Positions 1 to 10,156 are shown, counted from the first letter of the stretch. The stretch is DNA of 19,545 nt from Smittium culicis (GCA_001970855.1 LSSN01000560.1:5226-24770); one strand, 5' to 3'. A program made the numbers and translations. The notes: generated from the sequence alone by a model not told the origin.

Positions 1-32
<32 letters not shown>
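1..32. repeat. Poly-T tract at the window edge
   Basis: The window opens with 32 consecutive T. This may be a sequence-end or assembly artefact, or the poly(A) tail of a retroposed sequence on the minus strand. Positions 33-64 are a short GC-richer segment (GGTGGAGCAGAGCGAGG and following) with no recognisable identity. It is not a tRNA, because no T-loop or A/B box can be seen. Confidence 0.6.
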
Positions 33-33
<1 letters not shown>

Positions 34-68
34 GTGGAGCAGAGCGAGGTAATCCCTTACCGGAGTAT

Positions 69-460
69 TGTCGCGATTTGATGTCTTCTACGAAAAATTC
101 CTAATAGATGGATCAATAGATATTTAACCGATTGACTGTCGGGATTAGTATTACTCAAATCTTTGCTGCAATTAAACTTTTATCTGTATTTTAATTTAAA
201 ATTTATTGAGAGGGATTCATTATATACTCCGATGCCCTAAATTAAAGTTTGGCGAATAATAATATATAAAAAAAAATAATATAAAACTATGTTCATACAA
301 TTTCAGCTTAGCCGATCATCACTCTTTTTATCTAGTAAAGCTTACGCTAGCATATAAAAACCTAATTAATGTTAATCTATCATTTCGACTGGCTGATTTC
401 ATATAACATTTAAATCAGCTAACATTTAAATAATTCATAATATACAGTTATTATATGACA
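69..460 (-). repeat. 3' LTR of the Ty3/gypsy element
   Basis: This 392-bp direct repeat matches 4904-5295 without indels and is the downstream LTR in element orientation. It has TG...CA termini inside TGTC...GACA. It is A/T-rich, with short internal AATAATATATAAA-type stretches that could contain promoter or polyadenylation signals, but I cannot place the R region. Confidence 0.95.
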
Positions 461-464
461 GAAA

Positions 465-477
465 CTCCCTCTTTTTT
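465..477 (-). other. Polypurine tract
   Basis: Read on the minus strand, AAAAAAGAGGGAG lies four bases upstream of the 3' LTR start at 460. This is the expected position and composition of the plus-strand DNA primer site of an LTR element. Confidence 0.75.
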
Positions 478-557
478 AACTCTAATCGTCCCCGTCGAGC
501 ATCTTTATTCTCAAACTCTAAAGCATCCTTTCTTAAATTAGATCAATGTGGTTTTAT

Positions 558-3500
558 TTATTCTAGAAATTTGATACGATCGCTTTTGAAATTTTTAAGT
601 CTATCACCATGAAATAAATATGTATTTCCTAACTTATCCGATATCCAGTAATTGCCTTTTTATAAGATTTTTTCTATTTTATACGTTCCATCCCATTTTT
701 GCTCTAGTTTTTTCTGTGTGTAATAAATTGATTTAAGAATTATCTCTTCTATTTTAAACCGTTCTTTTGAAAATTTTTTATCGTAGATCGTTTTCTCTTT
801 ATTATTTAACTTGACCATTCGATCAATATCCAGTTTCCTAATTTCAGGAAATTCGACTTTTATTTCCGCTATTCTCTGTATTACTGATTCTTCGTAGTTT
901 TATTCCCCATTTTTAGGTTGCCAACTCATCGGTGTCCGGATTTGAAATCCGAATAGCATTTCAGCGGGACTGAAGCCAGTCGACTTTGATTTCATCGTTT
1001 TGATTACTATTAGGGTCCACCATAAGTAAGAATCCCAATTTTCCTTGTCATGTTAGCATTTAACTAGTATGTTTTTTAGAGTTCGATTGAATCTTTCAAC
1101 TTGCTCATTACTCTGCAGTCTATAAGCAGTCGTAGGAGAATGATTGATATTCAATCATTCGTAGACCGATGTCGAGGACTCGGACATAAAAAGTGAGCCC
1201 CTATCCGAAATCAATTAATCTGGTACTATAAAGTCTTTCACTACATGATTTATTAAAAAATTTATTACAGTTTTTGATAGAATATTTGGGGCTGCTACCG
1301 CTATAGGCCACTTCTTCAGGTAGTCAATCGCAGTTAGAATGTAGCGATTGCCTTAATTGAAAATAGGGCTTATGGGTTAAACAGCGTCTATTCCTACGAT
1401 CTCGAAAGGCTTCTTTCCTAGAATTGGATTCAAAGGGCTTCTGTTGTTCTTTCCCTTTCTAAACAACTGGAAAATTTCACATTTTTTTACTACGGCATCT
1501 ACAAATTCGAACAAATTTTTTCCTGCATATAAATCCTTCACTCGGTTATAGGAATTTTCGACTTCGTCGTGCTCCTCGCTGTGAATTTCTAATATTTTTA
1601 TTTTTAATTCCTCTTCGCTTAGAACTTCTTACAACTTTCCTTTTACAATTTCAAATAAAAGTTATTAATTAATTTTCGCTCCTCATAATTTAAATTATCT
1701 GAGTAAATAAATTTCCCTAAATATAACTTTATGTACTCAATTTCTATTTCAATATTATATATATCAATAACTATTCCTTTTACTTGTAATTTTATTTGCT
1801 GTAAATTGTTTGTAACCTGAATAAGCCGTCAGCTTGATTATCTTTTCCTCTTATGTGCTCAATATCGAAATCGTAATTTCTTAGTATCATTGCACTGCGA
1901 GCCACTCTACCAGTTATTTCAGAAGTATTAAACACATTTAACAAAGCTTTATGATCAGTTATTACAATAAAATATTTTCTCTATAGCAAGTGTTTGAACT
2001 TTTTTACAGCCCAAATAACACTCAATCGCTCTAAGCGTGTAATCGAATAATTTTTCTAATTTCTATTTTTATTGCGACTAGCGTACATTATTGGTTTTTT
2101 GCCTTCATCTGTTACTTGGGACAATATATCTCCCAGACCTGAAATTAATGCATCAGTAGTAAGTATAAATTCTCGGCTCCAGTCTGAATGCATTAAAGTT
2201 GGTGCTTCGCACAAACTTTTCTTTAGATTTTCAAATGAATTTTGATACAGCTTGGGTCATTCCCATTTGAATCGCTTCTTTATTAAATTTGTTAAGGGCA
2301 GAGTAATTGATGAATATCCCTTTATAAATTTTCTATAATACCCTGTAAGACCCAAATATGATTGCAGTTGCTTTACATTGTTCCGAATTTCGAAATTTTC
2401 AATTGATTTATTTTACTTGGGCTTGTTCTTATGCCCTATTCACTCATAGTATGTCCTTAATACTCAAATTTCTTTCTACCTATAAAATTTTTTTTCTTGT
2501 TTAATTGTATTTTTCCTTTGGTAAGTAAATTAAAAATTTCTCGAAAGTCCTTAATATAATTTTCTATTGATTTTAAATAAAATATAATATCATCTATAAA
2601 AACCACTGCCATTTTCCAGAGTGCAGTTTCTAGCAATAATTCAATGATACTTAGAAAATTTGCCGGGCTATTTTTTAGACTAAATGGAATTACGTTATAT
2701 ACATAACTTCCACTACCGGGAATAAAGAATGCGGTATTGTTTTTATCCTAAGGAGACATTTTTATTTGCCAAAACTCGCTAAATGCATCCAAGTATGAAT
2801 AAATTTTTGCTCCTGCTAAAGCCATAAAAATTTCTTCAATTACGGGCAGTGGATAGCTGTCCTTTTATGTAATTTGATTTATTTTTCTATAATCCGCGTA
2901 TACTCTCAACCTCCCGATTTTCTTCCAAGCAGCTACTACTGGTGAATACCATTCCGAAATACAAGGAGATATTACACCATTTTCTTCCATTTTCTTTATT
3001 TCTTGCCTTAAAATATTTTGTAAATGATAGGGAATCTTATATGACCTTAGCTTTATGGGTTTACTTCTCATCAGTTCTATTTTGTGCTCAACTAAATCAG
3101 TTTGAGTTAATTGGTAAATTTCTTCTACAAATAGTTGCATGTTATTTTCCATTAACATATCTAACCTATTGTCTATTATTATTTTTTCAGGTAATTGGTC
3201 GATATTTTCTTCTTTAAAAATTGTGTAAATTTCGACGTCCTCTAAGAAATTATCTTTGCTCTTTGTAGACAAAGATATGATCACCTCCGCTTTTTTAACT
3301 GGGAATGTTAACTCTTGATTTTGCATGTCTATTTTTGCTTTATGTTCAATAAACCAATCATTACCAAAAACTAGAAAATCATCCTTTCTATCCATAACAA
3401 CTAGACTAATCGGGAATTTATGACCAGCAATTATTATTGGTACTTGGGAAACCTTTCCATTCGTTTCATGCTTTTCTATATCAGCAGTAACTACCAATTG

Positions 3501-3821
3501 ATTTGTCCTAATGTCAGGATCGATTACCCATTTATCCAATAGACTTTTGCTGACGTCTGAGCACGCTGCGCCTGTATTAACGACTGTCCAATAATATGAT
3601 CCAAATATATTAACAATTGCTTTGCAATTTGTTACTTTTGAAGATGCAGCGTCCAGTTGGCTTACCTCTTTTTCTTCGAATTTTTTGCAAATCCCAACAA
3701 ATTCATTTCTAAAGCTAGAAGAGACTGATATTAATTGAACTAGATTAATTCTTTGGTAGGTATTTTGTAATTCTTTTAATAGAGAATAAATTTCAGTATT
3801 TTCAGCCATTTTTGGAATCAA
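558..3821 (-). pseudogene. pol: Ty3/gypsy pol (protease-RT-RNase H-integrase), broken
   Basis: The longest open piece (3821-2865, 318 codons) carries a retropepsin-like region and the start of reverse transcriptase. The protease active site reads VNTGAA (codon 82, at 3576-3578) where the family has Asp-Thr/Ser-Gly, so the catalytic Asp is Asn. Later comes GNDW and an ID...LTF stretch. RT continues past a TAA at 2865-2867. Its catalytic box reads FIDD (2589-2600). RNase H is seen as TDA near 2160 and TDHKAL near 1945. Integrase keeps Asp (1386-1388), Asp (1203-1205) and Glu (1095-1097), with 35 residues between the last two. Its second zinc cysteine is Phe (1470-1472). A GPY/F-like end (HGDRLK) precedes the TAA at 558-560. 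Other stops include 2748-2750, 2457-2459, 2436-2438 and 1377-1379. The frame changes near 2390, 1790 and 1610. It is expressible only in pieces, if at all. Confidence 0.92.
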
Positions 3822-4860
3822 TTTTCACTTTATCCAAGTCCTTTGTTTTTCCAAATCTCCTAATTCCATATTTTCTGGATTAGCTTTTGATTTCTTAAGG
3901 TTTGCAGACTATTCAGCCGTTTCTAAGGATCTCTTTTCAACAAAATATACTTATCAAGCTCTCTATCATTCTCACTCACAATATCAAAAAAATCCGAAGA
4001 GTTTATTTTTTGTGCCTCTAGATTTTGATTTTTTCATTTCTCAGCATTAACATAACTGGAGTATTCAGGGAATTCGAATCTACGATGGAATTCTTTTTTG
4101 CAGAATACGCAATAAGGCTTAATGTAATTTCCTTGGAATTTTGGTAATGCCTTATCCTTATTGGAAAGTGTTTTTTTTTTTTTTTGCTACGCCGTATATC
4201 TTCGATATTAAGTTTAAGCTTAATTTTTCGAATCTTTGATTTAAAGTCTTAAACATAAGATCCACAGATTCGATTTCAGGATGTACATTCAGTATTTTCC
4301 TCGAATCAGACTATTCTTTTTTGTGAATCTGAAATATAAGAATGGTTATTATCTTCTAGTAACCTGTTTACTCGCTCAAAGTCTTTTAATTTACTTATTG
4401 TTGACCTCCATCCTTTAATTACGGACTCCAATAGTTTTATTTTAGATTTAGTTTCCAATGATCCAATAAGACAAATGAACTTGACAAAATCCTCGTTAAT
4501 CTTTGCTTTTAAAAATAAATACTCTAATCCAAGCTCTAAATTTTTTATCGTTAAAAAGTCCTTTTGTTTAATTTTTTGTATTTTATTCCACGCTATCATT
4601 TCTAAGTCCTTGTCATTAAATGCGGCCATGAGATCGTCGCTTAAATTTGTTCACAAAATAAAATTGCTTTTATTCTTCTTGCACCAAAAGATTTCTTTTC
4701 CACACAAATATACTTGTATAAGGGTAATTTGATCTTGCTCTAACCAGAAATTAAGTTTAGCCAAAAGTTCAAATCGTTCCAACCATTTCTCTGGATCTTG
4801 TTCGGATCGGCTTTCAAACATTTTTGGTTCAATCAATGTTTTTCTATTTATTGAATCCAT
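3822..4860 (-). pseudogene. gag: Ty3/gypsy gag (capsid and zinc knuckle), broken
   Basis: The first ATG after the 5' LTR is at 4860 and opens 69 codons (MDSINRKTL...) containing an EKWLERFE stretch typical of retrotransposon capsid N-termini. A TGA at 4651-4653 interrupts it, and the same frame then continues to about 4306. After that, sense moves to another frame around 4310-4190, ending in a Lys-coding A-run. A CCHC-type zinc knuckle follows at 4070-4111: Cys-x2-Cys-x4-His-x4-Phe. The last metal-binding Cys is Phe (TTC at 4070-4072). Further stops lie between the knuckle and pol. The last of them comes immediately before the long pol frame, so the ATG of that frame is probably not a natural start and gag-pol was probably one continuous frame. 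Confidence 0.85.
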
Positions 4861-4879
4861 TTTAATTTTTTATTATTTT

Positions 4880-4903
4880 CCTATGCCTAAGTAGGAGCGC
4901 AGC
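4880..4903 (-). other. Expected primer-binding-site position, atypical sequence
   Basis: Immediately after the 5' LTR, the minus strand reads GCTGCGCTCCTACTTAGGC. The usual primer-binding site begins TGG, complementary to a tRNA CCA end, and this one does not. Priming by an internal tRNA fragment or self-priming, both known in LTR elements, would fit better. I could not identify the primer. Confidence 0.45.
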
Positions 4904-5295
4904 TGTCGCGATTTGATATCTTCTACGACTAATTCCTAACAGATGGATCAATAGATATTTAACCGCTTGACTGTCGGAATTTGTATTACTCAAATCTTTG
5001 CTGCAATTAAACTTTTATCTGTATTTCTATTTAAAATTTATTGAGAGGGATTCATTATATACTCCGATGCCCTTAATTAATGTTTAGTGAATAATAATAT
5101 ATAAAATAAAATACTATAAAACTATGTTCATACAATTTCAGCTTAGCCAATCGTCACTCTTTTTATCTAGTAAAGCTTACGCTAGCATATAAAAACCTAA
5201 TTAATGTTAATCTATCATTTCGACTGGCTGATTTCATATAGCATTTAAATCAGCTAACATTTAAATAATTCATAATATACAGTTATTATATGACA
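4904..5295 (-). repeat. 5' LTR of the Ty3/gypsy element
   Basis: This is the 392-bp partner of 69-460, with the same TGTC...GACA termini. It is the upstream LTR in element orientation and would carry the promoter for gag-pol. The outer flank is GTAT (5296-5299), matching 65-68. Confidence 0.95.
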
Positions 5296-5412
5296 GTATC
5301 AATCTTTAAGAATTTAATTTTAAAACTTTTTGGTGGAAATTATGCAGAATTTTTATATAATATTGCAATTTATTACACTCAATATATGGGTAATTTTTTA
5401 TGAGCGAGTCAT

Positions 5413-5611
5413 TTAACCCTTTCCGGGGCATGTAATCTTAAACTTTTTCAAAAATTATAATTGGATAAGTCATATTATATTTATTTGTTATTGGGTATAT
5501 AAAATTTACAAGCCAATAATTTATTACTATATTATATATATTTATCATATCGTCGTATGGTTGGATAATTTTGATAGTTCAAAAAAGGCCAACCGCCCAT
5601 GAAAGGGTTAA
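5413..5611. mobile_element. TTAA element copy 1 (piggyBac-like MITE, divergent subfamily)
   Basis: A TTAACCCTTTCCGGGGC end and an inverted CCATGAAAGGGTTAA end define a 199-bp segment including both TTAA. The interior differs from the main family below but has the same length and ends. It has no coding capacity. TTAA target sites with CCC termini are characteristic of piggyBac-type transposons, so I infer a non-autonomous derivative mobilised by such a transposase. The right TTAA (5608-5611) is also the left TTAA of the next copy. Confidence 0.75.
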
Positions 5612-5804
5612 CCCTTTCCCGTCCAACACTCTTGTAAAAATTGAATTTATTGATTCGCTTATTATTTAAAATCGCATTTATTATTTGCTGTTAAAACAAT
5701 TTTAACCAATATTTCTTAAGGATTCGGAATTATAATAATTTAGTTGAACTCAGTTGACCATATTTGGCAGGTCAAAAATAGACTACCGCCCGGGAAAGTG
5801 TTAA
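5608..5804 (+). mobile_element. TTAA element copy 2 (piggyBac-like MITE)
   Basis: This is a 197-bp element including both TTAA, with ends TTAACCCTTTCCCG and CGGGAAAGTGTTAA. The interior (GATTCGCTTATTATTTA, CCAATATTTCTTAAGG, CTCAGTTGACCATATTTGG) is shared with the copies at 10690, 14247, 14879, 15072, 15308 and 16138, which defines the family. It abuts copy 1 through one shared TTAA. Confidence 0.88.
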
Positions 5805-6408
5805 TAGTGCTAAGTGTTACAGTGCATAAATTAGAATTAAAAAATTATAGCCAATGAATAAAATGGGCGCTTTTTTTTAGCAAATTAAAATTTCACTATT
5901 AATAGAATAAATAGATAAAACGAAATTCCCTTTCAATGCCGCCAATAATGGCTTTAGCATTATAACGCCCAAGCCAATAACTTTAACTGCAAAAAAATGC
6001 TCTTTTTGTTCAGAATCTTTCATATTTTGTATTATCAAAATTTAATTATTTTTAAAAGTATTAGTATATTACTTTGGAATCTCATAAGTCATTTGCCGAT
6101 TATGAAAAGGCTGTATGTAAATATGTCAATCTGAAATTAGTGGGATAGTAAATTGCTTTTGAAATAATAATAATAGCCATGTGGGAGATTGTGAGCGAAG
6201 AGAGCACTTTGTTGCAGTTTAACGTTATTGGCTTGGGAATTCAAATGTTTTAGCCGATATTGCCGGAATTGAAAAGTCATCTCGATTCTTCTGTATTATC
6301 ATTTAATTGGTAGATTTTAATTTGCAAAAAAAAAGTGAAACGAATTGTTTTGCTGGCAACTAATTTTTCATTCGACTTTTTACACTGTAACACTTTACGT
6401 TGTTAAAC
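5805..6408. mobile_element. Foldback element with long imperfect inverted arms
   Basis: The left arm (about 5810-6020) reappears inverted in the right arm (about 6190-6400). Matching landmarks from outside inward are: GTGTTACAGTG (5814) against its complement near 6383; TTTTTTTTAGCAAATTAAAA (5871) against TTTTAATTTGCAAAAAAAAA (about 6317); and CCCAAGCCAATAACTTTAAC (5969) against GTTTAACGTTATTGGCTTGGG near 6218. The loop is about 170 bp. The arms differ by scattered substitutions and small indels. No open frame of note is present. The transposon superfamily cannot be named from the ends. Confidence 0.75.
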
Positions 6409-6536
6409 GATTCCTTCTAAATGAATCTTCCATATGCAATATTTTTCACTATCAATATTATATTAAAAATCCCGGATTTATGTATAATCTGTCAAAAAAT
6501 ATTACTACATGTACCTAATAAAAATAAATATTAGCA

Positions 6537-6986
6537 ATATTTAAAAAACTTGGGCGGTTGGACTTTTTTGAATTAACAGCTATCCAACCAATTGACAAGT
6601 TGAAAATTAATACATCGGGGGTTCTTTACGAATAGAGCACTTTTGTGTATAAAGAGTTACAGTTTATGAAGTTTGATATTTCATTAATGTCCAATAAATA
6701 AATTCTAGAGTTTATTTTTTTTAGCAAATAATAATTATTAAAACGAAATAAATTAATAGAAAAATGATATTTTCTTTCGTATTCAGATAATAAAAATTTC
6801 TATTTAAAAAATTTGGTTTCAATAACTTAAAGCTGAAGGAGGCGCTTGCTATATTCAGAATCACACATATAATGATAATAGGTGATTGGTTATTAGCAAA
6901 ATTACAAGCAAAAAAAAATTTAGTATTTGGCTTTTCCAATTATAGTTTATAATATAGTCTAAGAGATTTAGGGCCAGAAAGGGCTA
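6537..6986. mobile_element. Decayed TTAA element interrupted by foldback-related sequence
   Basis: The left part (GGGCGGTTGGACTTTTTTGA and the next 20 bases) matches the reverse complement of the right end of copy 1. The right part (about 6935-6986, ending GCCAGAAAGGGCTAAC) matches its other end. Between them, about 6640-6800 resembles the left arm of the foldback element at 5810-5930 (a GTTACAGT-like start, then TTTTTTTTAGCAAAT). I read it as one TTAA element split by a second insertion. The match is by eye and the copy is old. Confidence 0.45.
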
Positions 6987-8130
6987 ACAGAATCGCTATT
7001 CGCAAACTATTAAATATAAAATATTTATTCACCAATTCCCAACTATAATACATTTTATTTGATTTTCAAGTTAGTTAACTGGTATATATTTGTTTTTTTG
7101 GTTTTATTTATAATCAGCTTGGTTAGCTGTTCTTTGATATTATAAATTGCCCATTGATCGTGAAATATTCGCTAAATAGCTTACTACAAGGTTTTGGGGT
7201 TAGTTTATGAAGCATAAAAGGTGTACCCAGCTGTATTGTTTGTTTTTTTAAATGAAAGAAAGCAAATAAAAGTATAAATATATTTTATATCCAACCAAAA
7301 AAGTGGGGATTATCTCGATTGGTGTTTTTGCATTATATATGATTTGAAATCATACCTCCACAAATTTATTTTCCAAAGCTCACAAATATTGAAAATATAA
7401 CATAGGATTATTAGTTTGGCTAAGTTCTAGAGGTCCACTAAATTAGCTTATTAGCGTAGCTTTTCATCATGAGAATAACAATATTTGGAATTCCCATATT
7501 AATACAAATTTATTTCATTTTCACAATTTAGTTATTTGATATATATCACCCCTTAATTTTTGTTTTGTAGAAGTGTCGTGGCACACATTACAAATTTTAT
7601 GGTTTGGCAATCAGTGTAACCAGTACAAATTTTCTTTAGTATTATTCATTATTTTTTTGATGAAGCATTAACCTTAATATAGATACCATACAATTATTTT
7701 TTAAAAAGTTATTAGGATTCACTTGAGTGAATAAAAATAATTTATTAAGTAAACTATTAAAAAAAAACATATCTACTTACTATATTCAGCATAATTAAAT
7801 ATACTTTACATATTGATAAAAAAATTCTATTTTGGGTCGCGTTTTAGTTTTCAAACAACATTTACCCCCTTAAACTCGATAACTTCAAATTGTTTAGTTT
7901 CAAATATATTACTAAAGTAAATATATATAAAGAAGCTTATATAACTAATAATAACTTATTATTAAAAGAAATTTACAAAATATCAGTCTCTTAACCTAAT
8001 TTACAAAGTAAGTAGAAAAAGATCACATCAATTCCTTTTATTTCTAACCTTCTAGCACCATTTAATGAGCGTTTTTTTTCTCTCACAACTTTAGACCTAA
8101 GAAAAATTCAACTAACAAATATAAGCTCTG
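6987..8130. other. Gene-free AT-rich interval upstream of the trehalase gene
   Basis: No open frame, tRNA or clear repeat is visible in about 1.1 kb. The segment next to the trehalase start must contain that gene's promoter, but I cannot point to a specific element. Short A/T runs and TATATA-like strings are too common here to be informative. Confidence 0.6.
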
Positions 8131-10156
8131 ATGAGATATAATTTCTCCCCGACAATACTAGGCCTATGTGCTTTATCGTTTTCGCAGCTCGGTTTTTCAT
8201 CTGATCCTTCCGTTGACATTGCTCCGTGCGGTTCAAATATTTATTGTCAAGGAGATATCCTGAAAGCTGTTCAGTTATCAGGGATATTTGAAGATGACAA
8301 AACTTTTGTTGATAAGGTAATTTTCTAATATATATGCTAATTTATTCCTTATTTTTGGTGCAAAATGATATAAGTTTTAGAGTTAATAAGCTCGAGTTAC
8401 CAAACTTGCTCTATGAATTTTACCTTTAACATATAAAGACCAATTTGATGATTGTAATTTATTTCTTGTTAAATTTATTGGTAATTAACAAATATATTTT
8501 TACTACTTTTTTAAGCCTACACTTGTACCTGAAGCCGATGTTATTGCGGCTTTTGCAAAACTTGGGAAAAATCCATCCAAAAGTGATATTAAAGCCTTTG
8601 TCACAGCAAACTTTGGCGATGAAACATCTTTATTACGCCCAGCAAATTTGACTGATTGGGTTCCAAATCCCAAATTTTTGGCTAATATAAATGACCCTTA
8701 TCTCAAAGGTTTTGCTTCTGCGATCAACGGGATTTGGAAAAGTTTAGTAAGAGAACAAGATTTGTCAGGGTTATGTAAAGGATGTACCAGCTCATTCTTG
8801 AAAATTAACGGAAAGTTTGTCGTTCCAGGGGGTAGGTTTAGAGAATTTTATTATTGGGACACTTATTTTTCAATGGAAGGAATGTTGCTTTCTGAGTTGT
8901 ACGATACTGCCAAGGGGATAATCGAAATTTTCTTTGATTATGTTAACCAGTATGGATTTATTCCTAATGGCGCGCGTCAGTACTATTTGAACAGATCTCA
9001 ACCACCACTTCTTACACAAATGGTTAATATATATTACAACGCAACAAAAGATAATGCCTTTTTAGTCAAGGCAATTCCAATTTTAAAGAAAGAGCATGAT
9101 TATTGGGTTCATAACCACTCAGTAAACTTCACCATATCTGAAAAATGCGGAAATAGGTTCTATACAATGTATAGGTATAATGTCAAAAACACTTTACCTA
9201 GGCCTGAAGGATACAAAGTAGACTATACTCTCGTCAATTCTGAAGCAATTGATGTTGATACACAAAAAAAGATGTACGCTGAACTTTCATCGGCTGCTGA
9301 AAGTGGATTTGATTTTAGCTCGAGATGGGCAACCAATCCAAACCTTGTTTCGCCTGAGATTCTAAAAACATTGGCAGTGACAGACATTTTGCCCTCCGAC
9401 TTAAATGCAATTATGTATCAAAACGAAAAGCTAATAGCGGAATTCAGCAAAATCGCTTCTACACTAGCCAAAACCGAAGATCAAAAGAACGCATTTTTAA
9501 CTGATAATTATAATTACGAAAAATTAAGTAGAAGAACTTTTAGGGGAATGATGAAATTTTTGTTTGATAAAAATACTGGCATGTTTAACGACTACAGCAT
9601 ATCTAATAAAAAAAGCACAACTGTTTGGTCTGCCTCAAATGTTTGGGCCTATTGGTACTTGGGCGAATCTATTGATGCTGATATTGCGAATAAGGCATGG
9701 GACTATATTTCGACAGTTGCAGCCAAGAATCCGGGAGGTCTCCCAGTTACAAACTTTGATAGTGGACTCCAGTGGGATTTCCCTGATGCTTGGCCACCAC
9801 TCCAGTATACCACGATCAAAGGACTCTTAACTTCTGCAAGCAGTGTTGAAAAATCAAATCCAGAAAGAGCTAAAAAGTATCGTGATACTGCGCTCAATTT
9901 AGCCAACAGCTTGGTTGGATCCAGTTATTGCGGATGGTATTTAACTGGTGGATCTATTCCCGGACTTCTTGATAAACTACCAAATGTATCCGACAACGGA
10001 CATTTGTTTGAAAAGCTAAACTCAACTAACTTTGGGTTCCCAGCTGGTGGTGGTGAATATACTGTCCAGCCTGGATTTGGGTGGACTAATGGTGTTGCTT
10101 TATGGCTCTTGAATATGTACGGTGACAAACTAACAGTTCCAAAATGCAGCTCTTAA
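8131..10156 (+). CDS. Secreted GH37 trehalase (two exons)
   Basis: The enzyme hydrolyses alpha,alpha-trehalose to two glucoses, probably outside the cell or in a vacuole or cell-wall compartment. Exon 1 is 8131-8316, exon 2 is 8516-10156; joined, 608 residues. The first 24 or so residues look like a signal peptide (hydrophobic TILGLCALSFSQLGF). Both trehalase signatures are complete: PGGRFREFYYWDTY at residues 166-179 and QWDFPDAWPP at 481-490. By comparison with bacterial Tre37A, the general acid is Asp328 in SGFDFSSRW and the base is Glu576 in GGGEY. Several N-x-S/T sites (for example NRS, NAT, NHS, NVS) fit a secretory protein. There is no N-terminal extension of the cytosolic neutral trehalase type. 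The start is the only ATG giving a signal peptide in frame. The stop is TAA. No neighbour is functionally linked. Confidence 0.95.
8317..8515 (+). other. Trehalase intron
   Basis: This is a 199-bp phase-0 intron with donor AAG|GTAATTT and acceptor CTTTTTTAAG|CC. Removing it joins FVDK to PTLVPEADV, an ordinary trehalase N-terminal sequence. No other nearby AG keeps the frame. Confidence 0.9.

Larger units (their letters stand above)
69..5295 (-). mobile_element. Full-length, decayed Ty3/gypsy LTR retrotransposon
   Basis: A complete LTR retrotransposon lies on the minus strand. It has two 392-bp LTRs beginning TGTC and ending GACA, a 4-bp target duplication GTAT at 65-68 and 5296-5299, a purine-rich tract beside the 3' LTR, and an internal gag-pol. 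The order in pol is protease, reverse transcriptase, RNase H, integrase, which is the Ty3/gypsy (Metaviridae) order and not the copia order. By eye the LTRs differ at about 18 of 392 positions with no length change, about 4.6 percent. The internal region carries about twenty nonsense codons and at least three frame changes, so this copy cannot make its own proteins. I saw no chromodomain after the integrase. Confidence 0.95.

Noticed and set aside
33..64. tRNA 3' end or SINE head beside the poly-T
   Set aside because: The minus strand ends in CCACCA before the A-run, but no T-loop, A box or B box is present.
2942..3217. Plus-strand open frame of 91 codons
   Set aside because: It lies antisense to the reverse transcriptase/protease region of the retrotransposon, is hydrophobic by composition only, and resembles no family.
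558..4860. A variant genetic code in which TAA/TAG encode glutamine
   Set aside because: Some retrotransposon stops could be read as Gln, but others sit where Leu, Trp or Gly is expected, and the host genes use CAA/CAG for Gln with ordinary TAA/TAG stops.
6721..6939. Minus-strand open frame of 72 codons, Phe/Ile/Asn-rich
   Set aside because: The composition is what AT-rich DNA gives by chance, and it overlaps transposon-derived sequence.
8445..8651. Open frame overlapping the trehalase intron and exon 2 start
   Set aside because: It is in another frame; the trehalase reading frame continues through this DNA with clear homology.
9564..10128. Several open frames on both strands inside trehalase exon 2
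   Set aside because: They are shadows of the trehalase coding sequence.
8131..10156. Alternative start of trehalase within exon 2
   Set aside because: The exon-1 ATG gives a signal peptide and a correctly phased GT-AG intron; starting inside exon 2 would need a non-ATG start and would lose the N-terminal region.
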